This document shows positions 59,831 through 64,000 of a DNA stretch of 64,000 nt, piece by piece (within the stretch, counting starts at the first letter, position 1; each line of letters starts with the position of its first letter). Source of the stretch: Nageia nagi (lineage: Eukaryota > Pinophyta); assembly GCA_050084985.1 (NCBI GenBank), contig JBITNC010000002.1, positions 5,270,001 to 5,334,000 on the forward strand, in the 5' to 3' direction. The notes below the pieces were generated by a model. The model saw only the letters and a program-made list of their open reading frames with translations, had not been told where the DNA came from and did not search any database. The position numbers and the translations under genes were made by a program.

Positions 59831-60648
59831 AAGCTATCCCAAATCCGTCTCAAGTCTCCATATGCCTCAAAACTGAGTGAAGGTAAGTCGGATTCAACGT
59901 AGGCCAGCCAAAACTGAATATGAAACAATTTGTAAAGCCATGAAAGCCACAAAAAGAAGTGAAAAGATACCACATACATCCATGAAAAAGCATCTCCTTT
60001 TGCAATGTTCCATGTGAGAAGTGTTCTACCCCACCTACCATGCATCCACATGAGAAAAATCAACATTTTATTTGAAGGAACTATGGTTGTAGTAAATTTA
60101 CCTTTACATAACAGAATTTGTGAAATGTCAAAGGATTTTCCTCCTCCCATGAGATGAGTATGAGACATGTACCATGGCTGAATATGCTTGTGCTTCTCTC
60201 CTCCAAAAGAACTCTTACCATATATGAAAAGAATTCCTAGATCCCATGCATTTAAAGGTTGATCACAATTCTCAAGTGTGATTGATCTTTCCCTCACAAA
60301 ACTCTTCAAATAAGGAAAGCTAAGGCCATTATGATCAAAATTATCTAAGGGCTTAATTTGGAGTTCTAGCCCATATCTCTCCAAACTTTCACAAACTGAA
60401 AATTCGCCAACACCCTTTTGTATCTTTTCCATAGAATATACAAAAAACAAATCTGAAACATTCTCTAACTCTTTTCCCAAGTAATGAGCATCATGTTTCT
60501 CATTGAATTTATTCTCAACATGTGTAGGTATAAATGTACAAAAAGAAGTATTTTGGTTCTCTTTCAAACATACCTTAAGTGGGAGAGTAGCATCTCTATC
60601 ACCAATCTCTTGAGTGAAATCAATCATGCTAGATGAACCATGCTCCAT
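59812..60648 (-). CDS. Open 278-codon frame of the LTR element, function unknown
   Basis: This uninterrupted frame begins at an ATG (MEHGSSSMIDFTQEIGDRDA) and ends in TAG just inside the captured golgin region. Its last few codons are therefore golgin sequence read out of frame. I recognise no enzyme domain. The C-terminal third is hydrophobic and Trp/Phe-rich (MLIFLMWMHGRWGRTLLTW; FHFFLWLSWLYKLFHIQFW) and could form one or two membrane segments. It may be a relic of an extra retroelement gene. An intact frame in an element whose golgin part is decayed is notable, but expression is unproven. Confidence 0.5.
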   Translation of the reverse strand: MEHGSSSMIDFTQEIGDRDATLPLKVCLKENQNTSFCTFIPTHVENKFNEKHDAHYLGKELENVSDLFFVYSMEKIQKGVGEFSVCESLERYGLELQIKPLDNFDHNGLSFPYLKSFVRERSITLENCDQPLNAWDLGILFIYGKSSFGGEKHKHIQPWYMSHTHLMGGGKSFDISQILLCKGKFTTTIVPSNKMLIFLMWMHGRWGRTLLTWNIAKGDAFSWMYVVSFHFFLWLSWLYKLFHIQFWLAYVESDLPSLSFEAYGDLRRIWDSLICLKR

Positions 60649-60660
60649 TGTTGAAATGTC

Positions 60661-61026
60661 TTAATTACCCACATTTTTTTCAAAATTTTCTATTTGGCCC
60701 TTTTCCTCTTTTTCAATGGGAGGAACAACTTCAAAATTTTCTGCATAATTCTCCTCAAGCTCTTCCTTTTGATGGAAAATTTCAGATTTCTCTACTTTTC
60801 CCAAAGTTGATACACCATCTTGACCATTAAAGGTGGGAATGGTCATTTTCTGTTGCAATCGTCTGTTCTTCCTCTTAGGTTCACTGGTTCCATTTTGTTG
60901 CATGCTTGCCCTTTTTAATGTCACTATCTCTTGCCTATTTGCTTCCTCTAATGTCAACATCTTTTGCATCAAAGCAATCATTGCATCCAACTTTTGTTCA
61001 TTCTCTTTTCTCCTAAATAGTTCCAT
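60661..61026 (-). CDS. Open 121-codon frame, gag-leader-like
   Basis: The first frame after the primer binding site starts MELFRRKENEQKLDAMIALM. It continues as a predicted coiled coil with Lys/Arg clusters (KRKNRRLQQK), then IPTFNGQDG, which resembles the start of a Ty3-type gag (PTFxGxD). An acidic tail follows, ending just before the next ATG at 60648. It is probably a truncated gag whose main body is missing. Confidence 0.5.
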   Translation of the reverse strand: MELFRRKENEQKLDAMIALMQKMLTLEEANRQEIVTLKRASMQQNGTSEPKRKNRRLQQKMTIPTFNGQDGVSTLGKVEKSEIFHQKEELEENYAENFEVVPPIEKEEKGQIENFEKNVGN

Positions 61027-61640
61027 GATCCACTCTTAGCAAACATCAACCTTCAAAACCCTATTTGTGCAATTCCTGAAATATAGGTCAGAAATCATAG
61101 GAAATGCTAGATTTCATATCAAAAAAAAAAAAATTCAACTTTTTTTCTAAAGATAGCAATGAGAAGTAGAGATTAATGGGTGCTCAAATCTACCCGAAAA
61201 ATACCTCCAACTGATTAAATCTTCAAAAACGTCACTTTCCTATTTTTCCTTTGAAAAACCCTTCTAGAAGCTTAAAACGGCATGCAAAGTGCCCAAAAAT
61301 GCTCCCAAGGGTCAAGTACTTTACTTAGCATACTGAATCTAATGCTAAGAGTCCAAAATCCACCCTAAATGACCCCCTCAAAATAGGGTTTCTTGATATG
61401 GACGAATTTGAGGTTTCTTTTTCTATAACCAATCAAATCACAAAAAAAAACCCTAAATCTAAAATTTCAGAAATCTTACCTAAATTTTTTTCTCAAACCA
61501 TAGATCTGCAATTTGGCCAAAAGGGTATCCAGATCTGCAATACCCAGATGCTGGAAACTGAAGATCTGAATCTTCTACAAAAACTCTAACTCCAAATCTT
61601 TGAAAAATGTTAGATCTAACCACAGGCTGGCAAGATCCAA

Positions 61641-61652
61641 GCTCTGATACCA
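61641..61652 (-). other. Primer binding site, tRNA-iMet type
   Basis: TGGTATCAGAGC in element orientation, two bases inside the 5' LTR end. It is complementary to the 3' end of plant initiator-Met tRNA and fixes the minus orientation of the element. Confidence 0.9.
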
Positions 61653-61654
61653 CT

Positions 61655-62395
61655 TGTAATGTCCCAAAAATGAAATTACAGAAATACAAAATGAGTAATA
61701 ACCAGCTAAGAGAATATATTAAAATATTGTAAGATAATACATGCGCTGGAATAACCAAGGGCATCCACAAAATAACATCAAAATGCAAATATAACACCTT
61801 CAAAATGCCATGAATCTCCTTGGGACTATTTTTGTGTTTTTAGGGCAATCACACCTTCAATGAAATTGCCAAAGATCCCAACCATGCACCTTCAATGCAC
61901 TTTGGGGTGAGCAAGACCTTCAATCTTCACTCAAAGAAACTCAAGGGTTTCAGATTTCAATTTCAATAATATCAATAACATACCCAAAATGGAGTGTTGC
62001 ATCTCCTTATATAAACTCCAACCTTAATCTTGCATTGACCCGTCTAAGCTAATCTAAGCCATTGATTGGTCTTATTACAAATAAAAGTACTTAAAATAAT
62101 ATTAGAATAACATAAAAGTTTATTATAATTCAACATTGCACTTTTAAGTAAAAATCTACTAAGTTAAGTGGATTTTTGTGTGTAGGTGCGATATGGAAGA
62201 CTGGTCCGATTGGCGAACTTCAAGTAGCCATAACTCTTTCATTTCTTATCCAAAAGGGGTCATGTGACCACTTAAAACAAATGCCACGGATGCTCTATCC
62301 AATTCTGAAGGTGCAACGACCATATCTGACTTGTAGGATAAAAGATTTGTGGAAAATCCCAAATGCAAGATATTCTTAAAAATAGGGTCATTACA
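61655..62395 (-). repeat. 5' LTR of the golgin-carrying retrotransposon (741 bp)
   Basis: It has the same ends as the 3' LTR (on the plus strand TGTAATGTCC at 61655 and GGGTCATTACA ending at 62395). It lacks the 99-bp duplication and about 50 bp found in the other copy. Confidence 0.95.
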
Positions 62396-62400
62396 GCCTT
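62396..62400 (+). repeat. Target-site duplication GCCTT, right copy
   Basis: Identical to 56866-56870 and immediately outside the right LTR. Confidence 0.9.
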
Positions 62401-62990
62401 TCATCCATAAATATATGGACGAATTGAGGTGATGAATAGGATAATATATGATTCTTGGGTATTATAGTAATCATTTGAAGACTTAAAATAAGAAACTCAT
62501 CGACATACAATATTCATACAATAAGGAAGTCCATACTTCGACTAGTAAGACTCCATTTGAGATGTGTTTTAGGTACCTTCCACCATCATCATTTGATTAT
62601 AGTTTTGGGGAACAAGATGACTATGATCAAGCATTCTTAAAGGACAAGGAAGAGAATGAAAATTTTATTAAGAAGATTTAACATGTTTACATGAAGGTAC
62701 AAAAGCACTTAAAGACAACCAAGAAAGTGTAAGCTAAGGCATGAACATAGAGTTAATCATAAATTCAGAGTAGATGACAAGGTATGGTTATGTCTCAAAA
62801 AGGAGAGATTACAAGGTCAAGCTAAGAAGTTGAAGCCTCTCCAGTATGGACCATTTGGTATCATTGACCAAGTAAGTAAGAATGTCTTCAACTTGAATTT
62901 GCCTACCTATATGCAAATTTATTTGATGGTTAATGTGGACAACTTGAAGTTAGATGAACTAATTGTGATAATAGAAGATGTGAGATAAGT
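62396..62990 (+). mobile_element. Ty3/gypsy integrase fragment, right half
   Basis: Reading resumes directly after the LTR element with the AFHP part of the HPQTDGQTE-like motif (AFHP.IYGRIEVMNR). After frame changes it continues EVHTSTSKTPFEMCFRYLPP. It then gives VNHKFRVDDKVWLCLKKERL, KKLKPLQYGPFGIIDQ and VNVDNLKLDE near 62745-62970. This order is the integrase C-terminal region of plant Ty3/gypsy elements. Several stops make it a relic, older than the insertion. Confidence 0.8.
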
Positions 62991-64000
62991 TTTTTCATCA
63001 ATTGATGATTTATCTTAGGTATAATGAAAAAACTTGAGTAGGATTCAACCTTGTAAAAGAAGGTTCATACCACTAGAAGAGGATAATAAGAAGTTCAGTT
63101 GATTGGTATAAAGGGAAACTATCAAATAATGTGAAATAGTATGATAGAACAAAGGTTGATGAGTTTTTTCTTCACATCACTTAAAAGTGAAGCTTTTGGA
63201 GATCAAAATCCTCCTTAGTAATGTTGGAATCTAATAAGACTATGTTCAAGTGATAATGCAATAATAAATAAATCATAAGAAAATGGTACCACATAACAAA
63301 GAGATTTACCTTGGTTCACTTGATTTAGACTACATCTAGCAAGAATAAGGAGCGTCAACTCCTTCAAATTGTATTGTCAATGCTTTGTACAATCAAGTAA
63401 ATCCACTTCTAGATCATACAATGTAAAATCATATGTTCAACCACATCACATCCAATTATCTCCACACAACAAGCATAATAAAATCTACATATCACAAATT
63501 TGGTGATATAATCCTCATGTTATACCACATGAGATCTCCATGGTCTGTACATCAATGCTATACCACACTCAGCACTATACCATGCTCCATGAACCATGAT
63601 CCATGCACCAAGGCATATAAACTTCATGCATCAACTACTAGACTGCAATCCATAATACATGATCTAACATGTGCTCTCATGCCCAAACTAGGACATACAC
63701 AATCATCCCATTATGGGATCCATCCATATCCATTGCATCTATCGTAACATGCATGCCATATCCACATGTGTATCAAGATCCACATACCATGTCTCCCACA
63801 CATAGCATGCTCACACACAATATGATTTGTCACATTCATATTATGTGATCAATCTTAATACCAACATGAAAGACACAGTATCACTATGTGCCATGCCCAA
63901 ACCTTAAGCATACTTGATCCTCTCTAGGATACTCCATCATGCTCTTCCATGTCCAACCCAGGGCAAAAGCATTGATCCAAAGGATTCTTTATGTATCCCA
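62991..64000. other. Right flank, no gene recognised
   Basis: It probably contains the rest of the old gypsy element. TGTTGGAATCTAATAAGACT at about 63223 could be the start of an LTR, but its partner is outside the window. From 63430 the DNA is rich in CATG/CATAT/CCACAT words. The 104-codon frame at 63433-63747 looks like a by-product of that composition. Confidence 0.4.

Larger units (their letters stand above)
56871..62395 (-). mobile_element. LTR retrotransposon carrying a captured golgin coding sequence
   Basis: The element is structurally complete and lies on the minus strand. The order is 5' LTR 62395-61655, primer binding site 61652-61641, a 121-codon frame 61026-60661, a 278-codon frame 60648-59812, captured golgin sequence about 59830-57883, polypurine tract 57777-57761, 3' LTR 57760-56871. 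GCCTT duplications flank it. No protease, reverse transcriptase, RNase H or integrase motif was found, so mobilisation must have relied on enzymes supplied by another element. It is inserted inside an older Ty3/gypsy integrase gene. Carriage of a host coding region recalls maize Bs1, but with a different gene. Confidence 0.92.

Noticed and set aside
63433-63747. 104-codon open frame near the right end
   Set aside because: Composition is dominated by repeated CAT/CCA words, with no domain, splice context or homology that I can recognise.

Overview
This window reads as nuclear DNA of a seed plant, most likely a gymnosperm (conifer-like). It is AT-rich and gene-sparse, its genes have canonical GT-AG introns, one intron exceeds 10 kb and is filled with degenerate retroelements, and the intergenic DNA consists of LTR elements, LINEs, tRNA-derived SINEs, a foldback element and decayed PPR genes. 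The species cannot be fixed from sequence alone.

Three intact protein-coding genes could be reconstructed exon by exon, all on the minus strand. Each closes in frame over its full length. (1) 1147-14647: a three-exon LysM-domain protein of 420 aa with a 10.4-kb second intron. (2) 25661-29069: DRE2/anamorsin (CIAPIN1), seven exons, 285 aa, the cytosolic Fe-S assembly electron-transfer protein, with both cysteine motifs intact. (3) 49446-54067: CDT1, the DNA replication licensing factor, seven exons, 899 aa. CDT1 has a TATA box and a consensus E2F site just upstream of its start codon. The three genes look unrelated in function and independently transcribed.

Region by region: 1-1146 flank; 1147-14647 LysM gene, with a SINE, two old LTR-element remnants, a 30-bp minisatellite and diverged tandem repeats in its introns; 15.1-17.6 kb AT-rich DNA with a foldback element and short tandem repeats; 17.6-22.6 kb a graveyard of PLS/E-type PPR pseudogenes on the minus strand, including a tandem array built from a piece of one PPR motif; 22.4-23.8 kb a LINE fragment (minus); 25.7-29.5 kb DRE2 and its promoter; 31.7-33.1 kb a decayed intron-containing gene of unknown family; 33.4-38.3 kb a decayed L1-type LINE (plus); 41-41.8 kb a ~180-bp tandem repeat; 42.6-43.8 kb LINE-endonuclease and copia fragments; 47.3-48.9 kb possible hAT remnant; 49.4-54.2 kb CDT1; 54.2-56.7 kb AT-rich DNA with SINE-like units and duplications.

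The most notable object is at 56871-62395. It is a structurally complete LTR retrotransposon (two LTRs, tRNA-iMet-type primer binding site, polypurine tract, 5-bp target duplication GCCTT) that carries no recognisable pol. Its interior instead holds about 1.95 kb of intron-less coding sequence from a host golgin gene (golgin-84 / golgin candidate 1-2 type), cut off before the C-terminal membrane anchor. The element is nested inside the integrase region of an older Ty3/gypsy copy whose halves lie at about 56738-56870 and 62396-62990. This is host-gene capture by a retroelement, now decayed by several in-frame stops and at least one frameshift.
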